From the NCBI GenBank assembly GCA_947176075.1, contig CAMWPG010000003.1, positions 1 through 51,330 on the forward strand: DNA of 51,330 nt, read 5' to 3'. The stretch is from an uncultured Ruminococcus sp. GTDB lineage: Bacteria > Bacillota > Clostridia > Oscillospirales > Ruminococcaceae. The notes beneath the pieces are model-generated. The model did no database searches, was not told where the DNA came from, and was given only the letters and a program-made list of their open reading frames with translations. The position numbers and the translations under genes are program-made. Each line of letters starts with the position of its first letter. The first letter of the stretch is position 1. Positions 10,182 to 21,584 of this stretch are shown in pieces.

Positions 10182-10299
10182 AATAAATTCTGATTTATGC
10201 AAATAAACAAATAATTAAAATAAGCCCGAAAGCAGTTGAAAACTACTTTCGGGCATTACTTCTATACGAGTATCGCTATTATCTGCGGCAGTTTATGAT

Positions 10300-11634
10300 T
10301 TACTCATCACTCGAAAAAGGCTTTGCTGACACTATCACCTTATAATCACCGGATGCCCATACATCATCATACTTATCAATAGATATAGTCGGAACACATG
10401 AGAATGAAGAAGCATCATCACCGCTCTGCTGAACGCTCAGCAGATCTACCGTTACCGATATCTGCTTTGGGTCAATTTGAGATATTGAATCCTCATTTCC
10501 CACTATCGTTACGATAAGCTGCTCTGTTACCACAGAATATGTATGCGATGACGGAGCATTGATTATATTTATCTCGCTGACAACGAAATCTTTCTGAACA
10601 AGTCCAGTGGAATCAAGGGAAAGATTCACCGTGTTTATATTAGACAAATTTTCATAGCCCTCTGGTGCTTCAAGCGTATAATTTTTTGAAAAATCAAGCG
10701 TTATACTGCTAAGCGGTATCGTATCAAGTGTAAATTCCTCAGTATTTGAAAGCGACTGATCCGGTGCGGCAAGAGTAACCTTATCTGTTGAAAGAGTGAG
10801 TCTATCTCTAAGAAAATTCTCATTAAACGTACTCGGAACTCCTCTGAGCTTGTATGTAATATCCATCTCTTTTGTATACTGAACCGGAACATCAATAGTA
10901 TACGTTACCTGATCGTACTCAACGGGACTTTCCTCACTAAGCAATATCTGACTGCCGTTTGAATCACAGAATGCTATGCTGTCTGAAACAAGCTTCGCTG
11001 CTGCGCCTATCTCTGTTGAGGATGCAATAACAACAGATGCATTTTTTATCTGCCCTACGACCTGAGCAGGACCTGTAACATCTATCGTAGCCGGCGAAAC
11101 CACTACATTCTCTTTGTTGATGATACACCCCTCTGCACTTTCAATATTTGTAAAATCCGGCAGAACATCAAGCGTTACAGTTTTTATCTTATCAAATCTT
11201 ACATTCACCGACTGCGGCGAAATAGATTTGACCGTAAACTCTGTTCCGTCTATACTTTTTACTACAATATTCAAATTTTTAGTACCTGCTGTTGTAATAT
11301 TAGGTATCTCCGCATATGCAATCAAATTATCCTTATCCAGCGTACCGACCTTTGAACGATTGCCCTCGATCCTGACGCTTACTTCTTCCACATCACGGTT
11401 TATCATGCTATATCCGTCAGCAGCAGCAGCAGTTCCTTTAAGGTCTATCACAAGAGGAATATGGCTGACCGTAACAGGTGTTGTAGGATAAATTGTAATT
11501 GAGATCACAAACCACATTATGACAGCTATTATCACAGAAAACACCATAGTTGCCATATGATTTTCAAACATATGTGTCACAGGACGGAAACCTTTGAGAC
11601 GTTCCATAAAAGTTTTTTTGCTTTGCTCGCCCAT
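10300..11634 (-). CDS. cdaR: YbbR/CdaR-like regulator of diadenylate cyclase
   Basis: N-terminal TM (MATMVFSVIIAVIMWFVI) plus YbbR-like repeats; overlaps cdaA stop. Confidence 0.85.
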   Translation of the reverse strand: MGEQSKKTFMERLKGFRPVTHMFENHMATMVFSVIIAVIMWFVISITIYPTTPVTVSHIPLVIDLKGTAAAADGYSMINRDVEEVSVRIEGNRSKVGTLDKDNLIAYAEIPNITTAGTKNLNIVVKSIDGTEFTVKSISPQSVNVRFDKIKTVTLDVLPDFTNIESAEGCIINKENVVVSPATIDVTGPAQVVGQIKNASVVIASSTEIGAAAKLVSDSIAFCDSNGSQILLSEESPVEYDQVTYTIDVPVQYTKEMDITYKLRGVPSTFNENFLRDRLTLSTDKVTLAAPDQSLSNTEEFTLDTIPLSSITLDFSKNYTLEAPEGYENLSNINTVNLSLDSTGLVQKDFVVSEINIINAPSSHTYSVVTEQLIVTIVGNEDSISQIDPKQISVTVDLLSVQQSGDDASSFSCVPTISIDKYDDVWASGDYKVIVSAKPFSSDE

Positions 11635-12515
11635 TATTTTTCCCTGCCCTTTCGCTTTGCAATATGAGAAATATGCTTTGTTGCCTTAAACAAAACCGAA
11701 CCCTCGGCCGGTTCAATAAGACGGCTCTGCAAAAGCTGACTCAGATTTTCACGTGTAAATCCACTGGTTAACAAACCATTTTCAGCAACAGAAATAGATC
11801 CAGTTTCTTCAGAAACAACAATAACTATAGCATCAGAATTTTCACTCATGCCTATCGCAGCACGATGTCTTGAGCCAAGCTTTTTATTTACAAGTTCTTC
11901 TTTTTGCGGCTTAGGAAGAAAACAGGCTGCCGCCATTATCAATCCGTCACGCATAATAACAGCGCCGTCATGAAGCGGCGTTTTAGGATAAAATATATTT
12001 CCAAAAAGCTCTTTGCTCGGCTGTGCGTTCAGCACTGTACCGTTATCTATATGTTCTCCAAGCTTGGTCTGCCGTTCAACAACTATAAGCGCTCCTGTAT
12101 ATGTTGCTGACAGCTCAACACATGAATCGCATATAGCTTCTATCGCATTATTCCACATGGCGGCACTTTCCGTATAAGAACGATTCAGCCCAAGATTCAG
12201 TCCCCATCTGCCGTGCCCTGCCTTTTCCAGAGCACGTCTCAGCTCAGGCTGGAACATTATCACAAGAGCAAGCAGTCCGATATCAAAGGCTTCTGTAAGC
12301 AGATATGTAATAGCTTTCATCTCAAGCCACTTTGCAATAAGAAATGCACCCAAACATACAAGCAGACCTTTCATTAGCTGACCCGCCCGTGTTTCACGAA
12401 CCATTTTTATTACCGCATAAACAATATATGACAAAAGCAGTATATCAAGAATATCTACCCACTCTGCTGTTTTCACAACGCTGACGATACTTTCCAGTAT
12501 CTCATTTACAGACAT
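11634..12515 (-). CDS. cdaA: Diadenylate cyclase CdaA
   Basis: Three TM segments; DGA (PLHDGAVIMRDG) and RHR (GSRHRAAIGMSE) DAC-domain motifs; start at MSVNEILES with upstream GGGGAGG. Confidence 0.93.
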   Translation of the reverse strand: MSVNEILESIVSVVKTAEWVDILDILLLSYIVYAVIKMVRETRAGQLMKGLLVCLGAFLIAKWLEMKAITYLLTEAFDIGLLALVIMFQPELRRALEKAGHGRWGLNLGLNRSYTESAAMWNNAIEAICDSCVELSATYTGALIVVERQTKLGEHIDNGTVLNAQPSKELFGNIFYPKTPLHDGAVIMRDGLIMAAACFLPKPQKEELVNKKLGSRHRAAIGMSENSDAIVIVVSEETGSISVAENGLLTSGFTRENLSQLLQSRLIEPAEGSVLFKATKHISHIAKRKGREK

Positions 12516-12609
12516 ACGGCGCACCTCCCCATGATCCGCAATTATGTATGAGGGCATTTCTGCCCTCATAACTTGCTTTATTTGTTACTCTTTACTTATT
12601 GTATCATAT

Positions 12610-13776
12610 TTAGGTTAATGATTTCAATACCTTTTTACCACTTTTTAAATTACGGACATATTTTTTCAAAGTCTGAACAAGAAGCATCACTTCTCTATCA
12701 CTATTAAACACGGATGGTGCAAATCTTACCGTGCCTTCGGGAGTGCCGTTAGATTTGTGGGCAAGCGGCGCACAGTGAAGACCTGCACGCAGACAAAATC
12801 CCTCACGGCTTAAATACTCTGCCGTTTCTTCGGGAGATGAACCCTCCACATTAAATGAGACTATAGGAACATATGAAGGCTTTTCCTTTCGATAGATGAT
12901 AATCTCAGGCATTCTTGACACTGCACGGATAAACAGATCGCATAGATGCTGCTCATGGTCAAATATCATCTGAGTTCCTTTTCTGCCCAAAAATGAAAGT
13001 CCTGCACCCATTGAAGCCGCACCTACAATATTCTGAGTTCCGCTTTCAAGTCTGTCTGGCAGAAAATCCGGCTGTTCAGCCTGAGAAGATGCGCTTCCGG
13101 TTCCGCCGTACATAAGCGGCTTTATCGGAAAGCTACAGTCCGTAAGCAGCAGCCCTGTACCTGTTATTCCGTAAAGCCCCTTATGCCCTGCTGTACAGAG
13201 TATCGAGATATTATCCTTTTCAATAGAGACCGGAAGCACTCCGCATACCTGTGCTCCGTCTGCAATAAGGCATATCCCATTTTCCCTACAAAGAGCGCCT
13301 ATTCTTCTTATCGGCATTATCTGTCCGGTTACATTGCTCGCCATAGTAAATATAACAGCCTTTGTTTCCGGACGAATAGCTCTTTTAACATTCTCAACAG
13401 TAATATCGTCGTCGTCAGATACCTCGGCTATCGTGCAGGTAACTGTACCGCTTTTTACAAGAGCAGCTACTGGACGGTATACCGCATTATGCTCAAGGCT
13501 GCTTATTATTACATGATCGCCTTTTTCAAGAATGCCCTGTACAGCAGTATTTATAGCATGTGTGCAGTTAAGACACAGAATGGTATTTTCAGGCTTTGCA
13601 TCAAAAAAGCGTGCCGCAGCTTCTCTTACTGAATACACCATTTCAGAAGTGCGCTTCGTAAGCTCATGACCTCCTCTGCCCGCATTTCCGCCGTACATAA
13701 CCATAGCTCTTGCTACAGCTTCACGAACGCTGCGAGGCTTCGGATAAGTGGTCGCTGCGTTGTCGAAGTTTATCAT
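12610..13776 (-). CDS. Class V aminotransferase / cysteine desulfurase family protein
   Basis: NFDNAATTYPKP N-terminus, PLP Lys region STAGHKGLYG-like (CTAGHKGLYGITGTGLL), RAGLHCAP motif. Confidence 0.88.
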   Translation of the reverse strand: MINFDNAATTYPKPRSVREAVARAMVMYGGNAGRGGHELTKRTSEMVYSVREAAARFFDAKPENTILCLNCTHAINTAVQGILEKGDHVIISSLEHNAVYRPVAALVKSGTVTCTIAEVSDDDDITVENVKRAIRPETKAVIFTMASNVTGQIMPIRRIGALCRENGICLIADGAQVCGVLPVSIEKDNISILCTAGHKGLYGITGTGLLLTDCSFPIKPLMYGGTGSASSQAEQPDFLPDRLESGTQNIVGAASMGAGLSFLGRKGTQMIFDHEQHLCDLFIRAVSRMPEIIIYRKEKPSYVPIVSFNVEGSSPEETAEYLSREGFCLRAGLHCAPLAHKSNGTPEGTVRFAPSVFNSDREVMLLVQTLKKYVRNLKSGKKVLKSLT

Positions 13777-14003
13777 TCCTCGTACCTCCGCAGGTTTTCA
13801 AGTCTTTTATAGGCGACGCCGCTGCTTACAAGTATATCTGAAACCTCAGTACAGTCTCCGTTTACAATAAGCATAAAACCGCATCCTTCAATTCCAGTAT
13901 TTGTAGTCCTCTTTATCAGACATTTATAGCCATATCCCTCAAGAATTTTCTGGGCTTTTCTTGCTTGGGTATATGATTCTGTTACCGCTTTACATCCCAA
14001 CAC
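13773..14003 (-). CDS. DUF3343 family (putative Se/S carrier-like) protein
   Basis: Short ORF beginning VLGCKAVTESYTQARKAQKIL; GTG start with AGGAGGG RBS; overlaps the desulfurase-like gene start. Confidence 0.65.
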   Translation of the reverse strand: MLGCKAVTESYTQARKAQKILEGYGYKCLIKRTTNTGIEGCGFMLIVNGDCTEVSDILVSSGVAYKRLENLRRYEE

Positions 14004-14318
14004 CGTAATCCCTCCTTTTTGCCAGGATATTACATTATATTGGAAAGCGGCATTTGGGGTTACTTGAATAAATCCTACATAAAAAAATAATACTTTTAAA
14101 AATATCCTGTTTACGAGACGGATGTTGAATAATAATATCAATACGCCCTGATATAAAGTATTGATTTTTTATAATCATGCCATATCTTTTAATTATAGAT
14201 TGAATTTTTATGAATGACATCAAATGTCTATTAAAGAATATTGTATTTCTCACTTTATGTCATTGTTGCTTCTGTAGATATATGATATAATTTCAATTGA
14301 AAGGAGGGACGATAATTT

Positions 14319-14825
14319 ATGAACCTGCAAAAAATAGGTCTGTTTTTAAAAGCCTTACGAAAAGAAAAAGGGCTGACACAGGAACAATTTGCAGAAATTG
14401 TTAACGTATCAAGCAGAACGGTATCTCGTTGGGAAAATGGAAATAATATGCCGGACTTAGATGTTCTAATTGAAATATCCGACTTTTATGAGATCGAGCT
14501 TCGCGAACTGCTTGACGGAGAAAGGAAAAATGAAAAAATGAACAAAGAATTAAAAGAAACAGTACTAAAAGCAGCTGATTACACAAGCTCAGAAACATCA
14601 AAGTACACCAAAAAAATTCATTGGCTGTTACTTGTTGGCGCAACCCTTTTGTTTGTTGCCCAGCTAATCTGTCACACAACACTTATTGAAAATCAAAAAA
14701 TGAAAGCTATTTCAGATTTTGCTCAAGGAGCATCAAGCGGAATGTTAATTTGCGGAATCGTTGCAACAAGCCGATACGGTCAAAGAATAAAAGAATTTAA
14801 ACATAGAATAGCAAAAAGAAAATAA
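14319..14825 (+). CDS. XRE-family HTH transcriptional regulator with C-terminal TM segments
   Basis: HTH LRKEKGLTQEQFAEIVNVSSRTVSRWENGNNMPDLD. Confidence 0.85.
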   Translation: MNLQKIGLFLKALRKEKGLTQEQFAEIVNVSSRTVSRWENGNNMPDLDVLIEISDFYEIELRELLDGERKNEKMNKELKETVLKAADYTSSETSKYTKKIHWLLLVGATLLFVAQLICHTTLIENQKMKAISDFAQGASSGMLICGIVATSRYGQRIKEFKHRIAKRK

Positions 14826-14865
14826 CAACTTCATATTTATAATCACCGCTATTGAAAATCATGCA

Positions 14866-14899
14866 CAGCCTAAGAAAAAAGCACATCTTCTTAGGCTGT
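14866..14899. terminator. Stem-loop after XRE regulator
   Basis: CAGCCTAAGAA..TTCTTAGGCTG inverted repeat. Confidence 0.55.
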
Positions 14900-15232
14900 T
14901 CTGCTTAACTTTATATGTAAACATATTATAAGAATATGCGTTCATAAGTTCAGCGCACGCATTTGTGAAGACAGGTTCTAAGAAAGCGATCAGATCATGT
15001 AATTATTTGTATAAAAAATTCCTCTAAATAGCAAAACTGTGCAGAATAAACTGCACAGCCTTGCCCATATATTAAAAAAATTCACCTGCCGAGGGACACT
15101 ACCCCCTCTACGTCGAATATCGACGTCGTTTTCATTGATAGATATACCGTAAGACATATCTATCATACTCTGATAAGATTTCTCTTATCCACATTTATAA
15201 TCTATATTACATTTAATACCTGTCAGACAATA

Positions 15233-16885
<1,653 letters not shown>

Positions 16886-16898
16886 TCATTGCTATATA

Positions 16899-17192
16899 TC
16901 ACTTAACGACAGCCATGATCTCGCTCTCAAATGCCATTGTATATTCTTCACCGTCGATCTTTACGGTTTGCCCTGCATTTCTGTTCATAATCACTTTATC
17001 GCCAACGCTTACACTCATAGGGATAAGCTCTCCGTTTGAAGCATACTTGCCGCCGCCGCATGCTACTACCTCACCGATTGCCGGCTCGCCTGTTACAGCC
17101 TTAGGAGAAAGCAGAAGTCCTCCTGCTGTTTTTTCTTCTTTAACTTCAGAAATCTTTATCAATACTCTGTCAAAAAGCGGTTTGATGTTCAT
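16899..17192 (-). CDS. groES: Co-chaperonin GroES
   Basis: MNIKPLFDRVLIK..., 97 aa, upstream of groEL. Confidence 0.97.
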   Translation of the reverse strand: MNIKPLFDRVLIKISEVKEEKTAGGLLLSPKAVTGEPAIGEVVACGGGKYASNGELIPMSVSVGDKVIMNRNAGQTVKIDGEEYTMAFESEIMAVVK

Positions 17193-17274
17193 ATAATTTC
17201 CTCCTTATGCTACCACTGCAAGTTCTGTATATTAAGCTTCTTAGTAAGCCAGCTTTCAAGTAAGCTCTAATTTT

Positions 17275-17301
17275 TTAGCACTCATTCTTTCGGAGTGCTA
17301 A
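17275..17301. promoter_or_regulatory. CIRCE operator (HrcA binding site)
   Basis: TTAGCACTC-N9-GAGTGCTAA, exact match to CIRCE consensus, upstream of groES. Confidence 0.97.
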
Positions 17302-17617
17302 TTATATTTTACCATCTTTTTCAGAAAAATCAAGTGTTTTTCCAAAATTCAGCGTTTAGCATATTTTTATCATGGTTTTAGGATTTTAATTCACATATAT
17401 CACAAATAGCAATTCGCGCAGAATGCTGGCATTAATTAGATATATTAATTAATACACATTGTTTTTCATGAGTATTCATAATTTACAAGATAGACACATA
17501 ATATTAGCATAATAGTTACAATTGTGTCTTGGCTACATGGTAAAATAAAAATGTGGTTTGTAAACAAACGCTATATTTTTTAAGATTTAAATTTAACAGG
17601 AAAAGAGGAGAAATATT

Positions 17618-18316
17618 ATGGCACTGGAAAAAGTTCTGGTAGTCGATGATGACCCGAGTATATGCGATGTACTCAGAATGTATCTTGAAAACGATGGTTA
17701 CAGCGTTATTTTATCTTATGATGGTGAAGAGGCACTTGTGAAGTTCAACGCACTCAAGCCTGATATCATTCTGCTTGATGTTATGCTTCCAAGTATGGAC
17801 GGTTGGCAAGTATGCCGTGAGATCAGAAAGAAGTCCTCTGTTCCCATTATTATGATAACTGCAAAGGGCGATACTTTTGATAAGGTGCTTGGTCTGGAGC
17901 TGGGTGCAGATGACTATGTTGTAAAGCCTTTTGATACAAAGGAAGTAGTTGCCCGTATAAAGGCTATTTCCAGACGTATCACTTCTACTCCTAATGATGC
18001 AGAAGTAAAGGAAGTAAGATATGACAAGCTTTCAGTAAACATGACTCGTTATGAGCTGCGTGTTGACGGAAAGGTTATCGATACACCGCCTAAGGAGCTG
18101 GAGCTTCTGTTTTATCTGTCATCCAATCCGAATCGTGTATATACTCGTGATCAGCTTCTTGACGAAGTATGGGGCTTTGAGTATTACGGGGATTCACGTA
18201 CCATTGATGTTCACATCAAGCGTCTGCGTGAGAAGCTGGAAGGTGTTTCAGATCGCTGGTCTCTTAAAACAGTATGGGGCGTAGGATATAAGTTTGAATC
18301 TCTGGACGATGAATAA
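17618..18316 (+). CDS. OmpR/PhoB-family response regulator
   Basis: Receiver (VLVVDDDPSICDVL, DVMLPSMDG, KPFD) and winged-helix C-terminal domain. Confidence 0.95.
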   Translation: MALEKVLVVDDDPSICDVLRMYLENDGYSVILSYDGEEALVKFNALKPDIILLDVMLPSMDGWQVCREIRKKSSVPIIMITAKGDTFDKVLGLELGADDYVVKPFDTKEVVARIKAISRRITSTPNDAEVKEVRYDKLSVNMTRYELRVDGKVIDTPPKELELLFYLSSNPNRVYTRDQLLDEVWGFEYYGDSRTIDVHIKRLREKLEGVSDRWSLKTVWGVGYKFESLDDE

Positions 18317-18318
18317 AA

Positions 18319-19824
18319 ATGTCTGATTCTCAACATTCGGAGCTAAAGAAGCACCGCAGATTTATTATTTCCAGAATGTTCATAGTGCAGCTTACAATTA
18401 TAAGTATAATTGCAGTGACATTAGGAATAACCGGAATAACTCTTTGCCGTCAGCATATTTATGAAAATGTATCTTCAAGCTGTCTTACTATTTCAGAGTT
18501 TATAGAGAATTACTGTACATCCTCCGTAAATAATACATCAAACAACTCTATGGATATCATATCGTCAGATAAACTAATTAAGCGTATAATTGACGAAGCT
18601 GCTGATGCCTCTAATGTGTCTATATTCTTATTTGACAAAAATGGAAATTGTATAGTATGCTCTGAAAATTCCAATATCACCGCATCTGAAGCGAAGCTTT
18701 CAGTTTCTTTGATCAAGGATATCAAAAAAGGCTCGAAAATCCTGTCAGATACAAACGGTATGCTAAGGCTCAATAATAAGCCCTCCGTCATGAGCAAGGG
18801 TACTCAGTTTTATATAAATGAATCGGGCGGTTCTGTAACTGAATATTTTATGCTGATAAACACCTATACAAATGAATTAGAACATTTTATTCGTGTGACA
18901 GTAATTGTATGCCTTGCAGTGACATTAATTATACTGACATTATATATGATATTCATAAGGCGATTTACTGAAAAGTATATAGCAACCCCCGAAGCAGACA
19001 TAAGCCGTGTGATTCGTAAATATGCACAGGGTGATTATTCGGAAGTTTTAAATCCTGACGACTTCAATTCTCTTTATTATCAGGAAAATATAAGTTCTCT
19101 TAATCAGATCATAAGTAATCTGAAAACTACAGGAGAGCAGCAGTCTCAGTTCATATCAAATGTATCTCATGAGCTGCGAACGCCTATGACTATCATAAGC
19201 GGCTATGTAAACGGAATACTTGACGGAACTGTTCCTAAAGAAAAGCGCACAGAGTATCTATACATAGTTTCTCAGGAAATGCAAAGATTAAAGATACTTG
19301 TTTCATCAATGCTGAATCTCACAAAGTATGACAATGGAACTATTCAGATAAATCGCAAGCTTTTCTCTATAAACAACCTTATTTTCAGAACATTCCTTAT
19401 GTTTGAAAATCGTCTTGAAAAACGCAAAATACAGATCCAAGGACTTGACAGTGATACGCTTTACGTCTATGGCGATGAAGATCTGATAGGTCAGGTAGTA
19501 TATAATTTAACGGAAAATGCTGTTAAGTTTGTGAATACAGGCGGTACTATATCAATTAGTCTCAAGGATACAAAGAACGCTTCTGTATTTGCTATACGAA
19601 ATACAGGAACCGGTATATCCAAGGATGAGCTGCCTAAAATATTTGGAAGATTTTATAAATCAGATTTCTCCAGAAGTCAGGATAAGACCGGGCTGGGACT
19701 GGGACTTGATATTATCAGGAAAATTCTTCGCCTTCACAATGCTCAGATAAGCGTAAGCAGTGAAGAAAATGTTTTCACAGAGTTCTCAGTATCTTTACCT
19801 AAAAAGTCTGAGGAGCAGGACTAA
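18319..19824 (+). CDS. Membrane sensor histidine kinase
   Basis: Two TMs, HisKA SNVSHELRTPMTIISGY, HATPase TENAVKF / GLGLGLDIIRKI. Confidence 0.95.
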   Translation: MSDSQHSELKKHRRFIISRMFIVQLTIISIIAVTLGITGITLCRQHIYENVSSSCLTISEFIENYCTSSVNNTSNNSMDIISSDKLIKRIIDEAADASNVSIFLFDKNGNCIVCSENSNITASEAKLSVSLIKDIKKGSKILSDTNGMLRLNNKPSVMSKGTQFYINESGGSVTEYFMLINTYTNELEHFIRVTVIVCLAVTLIILTLYMIFIRRFTEKYIATPEADISRVIRKYAQGDYSEVLNPDDFNSLYYQENISSLNQIISNLKTTGEQQSQFISNVSHELRTPMTIISGYVNGILDGTVPKEKRTEYLYIVSQEMQRLKILVSSMLNLTKYDNGTIQINRKLFSINNLIFRTFLMFENRLEKRKIQIQGLDSDTLYVYGDEDLIGQVVYNLTENAVKFVNTGGTISISLKDTKNASVFAIRNTGTGISKDELPKIFGRFYKSDFSRSQDKTGLGLGLDIIRKILRLHNAQISVSSEENVFTEFSVSLPKKSEEQD

Positions 19825-19932
19825 AAACAAATAAAAGGCGAAGCGCTCAAGGCAGGATATGTCTGTGTTTCGCCTTTTTGATTTACCTTAGAGCAAGGAC
19901 AACACTGCACAAGAAAGGAGATTATTTTTAAT

Positions 19933-21570
19933 ATGGATGAGAATATTATTGCAGATGATGGTGAATTCCAGAAAAATAATGAAAATAACATCGATCCGGA
20001 AAATGCCTCTGAGCCGTGCATTAACAGTACACCGGAGGATAACAGCGATGCACTGCCTGAAAACGAGGCAGAAGCATTACCAAAAGCTTCTGACTGCACC
20101 GAGCATCGATCGGTAGATAATACTGCTTACGGCAATGTACAATATGAGCCGCCGGCTTCACAGCAGCCTCAAAAAATACGTAATCCATATATTCAAAGCG
20201 ACCAGTACAATCAGTATACACAGTTCAGACAATATCATCAGCAATTTCAGCAGAATCCATATCAGCAGCAATATCAGCAATACCAGTCTCAGCAAACAGT
20301 TATTCAGCCGGCTGTCAAAAAAACTATTCCTTTAACAGACGGTCAGAAAAAAATTGCCACGCTTCTGAGGATAGGCATTGTACTTATTGCTCTTATTTTT
20401 ATTTACTGTATTATAAGCGATGTTTTTGAATATAGACATTTCAGATCGGAATATAATTATTCATCAGGCGAATATTCCGATAATGTATCTGATGAAAACA
20501 ATTCCGGCGACAATGCAATTATATACCGTGAGGGCAAGCCTGCAAACAGCAATGTCGAAAAGGGATCCGTCACTGACGGAAAATATACTGTAGAAGAGCT
20601 TGCCGCTTCTGTAAGCCCATCTATAGTTCAAATATCCGCAGCAGATGCCAATGGTACAGTCGGCAGCACGGGTTCAGGCATAATACTGTCAGAAAATGGG
20701 TATATTCTGACAAATGCCCATGTCGTAAGCGGATTTGATTCATTTGAGATCACTGTATATAACAACGACGATCCGTATAAAGCTAAGCTTATAGGATATG
20801 ACAGCAAATCAGATTTAGCTGTCATGCAAATCAAGGCAAATGACCTCATTCCTGCAACTATAGGATATTCAGAAGAGCTGAGCGTCGGAGAAGAAGTCGT
20901 AGCTATCGGAAATCCGGCAGGTCTTACAAGCTCTGTTACCAAGGGTATCGTATCAGCTCTCGGCAGACAGATCCGCAGCGGCTCTACCGGCTTCTATATG
21001 GACTGTATTCAGACTGATGCTGCGATCAGTCCGGGAAATTCCGGCGGCGCTCTTGTAAATATGTACGGTCAGGTCGTGGGAGTTACATCTTCAAAATATG
21101 CAAGCGCATATTACAGCGGCTCGGCATATGAGGGACTCGGCTTTGCAATATCTATAGATCAGGCAATGCCTATTGCAGAAGAGCTTATAAATCAGGGATA
21201 CATAAGCGGTAGAGTACGCATCGGCATAACATTTACATCGCTCACTGCTGAAGCCGCTCAGACTGAATTTGCAGCAAACTTTAATATTACGGATTCTCCA
21301 TGCAAGGAAGGATTGTGGATATCCGCTATAGATCCTAAATGCGATATTGCAAAATCTGAGCTAAGTGTAAATGATATAATTTTATCGGTAAACGGACAAA
21401 AGGTAAACGACTACGATGATCTCAGCGCTATAATTATGGAGCATAAAGCAGACGATGAGCTTACGGCAACGTGCAGAAGATACACATTCGGAGACGAAAA
21501 AGGCACACTAAAACATAAAGATTTCACTATCAAATTCAAGCTTATGGAGGATACCTCCGGCGATTATTAA
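19933..21570 (+). CDS. HtrA/DegP-like S1C serine protease with PDZ domain
   Basis: TM anchor; catalytic GYILTNAHVV, DLAV, SPGNSGGALVN; C-terminal PDZ. Confidence 0.93.
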   Translation: MDENIIADDGEFQKNNENNIDPENASEPCINSTPEDNSDALPENEAEALPKASDCTEHRSVDNTAYGNVQYEPPASQQPQKIRNPYIQSDQYNQYTQFRQYHQQFQQNPYQQQYQQYQSQQTVIQPAVKKTIPLTDGQKKIATLLRIGIVLIALIFIYCIISDVFEYRHFRSEYNYSSGEYSDNVSDENNSGDNAIIYREGKPANSNVEKGSVTDGKYTVEELAASVSPSIVQISAADANGTVGSTGSGIILSENGYILTNAHVVSGFDSFEITVYNNDDPYKAKLIGYDSKSDLAVMQIKANDLIPATIGYSEELSVGEEVVAIGNPAGLTSSVTKGIVSALGRQIRSGSTGFYMDCIQTDAAISPGNSGGALVNMYGQVVGVTSSKYASAYYSGSAYEGLGFAISIDQAMPIAEELINQGYISGRVRIGITFTSLTAEAAQTEFAANFNITDSPCKEGLWISAIDPKCDIAKSELSVNDIILSVNGQKVNDYDDLSAIIMEHKADDELTATCRRYTFGDEKGTLKHKDFTIKFKLMEDTSGDY

Positions 21571-21584
21571 AGGATGACATTACT

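Larger units (their letters stand above)
8847..10271. mobile_element. Cassette-like element, locus A: head-to-head pair of promoter/GNAT/hairpin units bounded by terminal inverted repeats
   Basis: Ends ACTCATATAAAAGT (8847-8860) and ACTTCTATACGAGT (10258-10271); outer ~80-bp and inner ~100-bp inverted repeat arms; same ends as locus B. Confidence 0.65.

Noticed and set aside
8847-10271. Classical integron attC array
   Set aside because: No integrase, each unit has its own promoter, locus A is head-to-head, and the hairpin module does not clearly show attC core sites.
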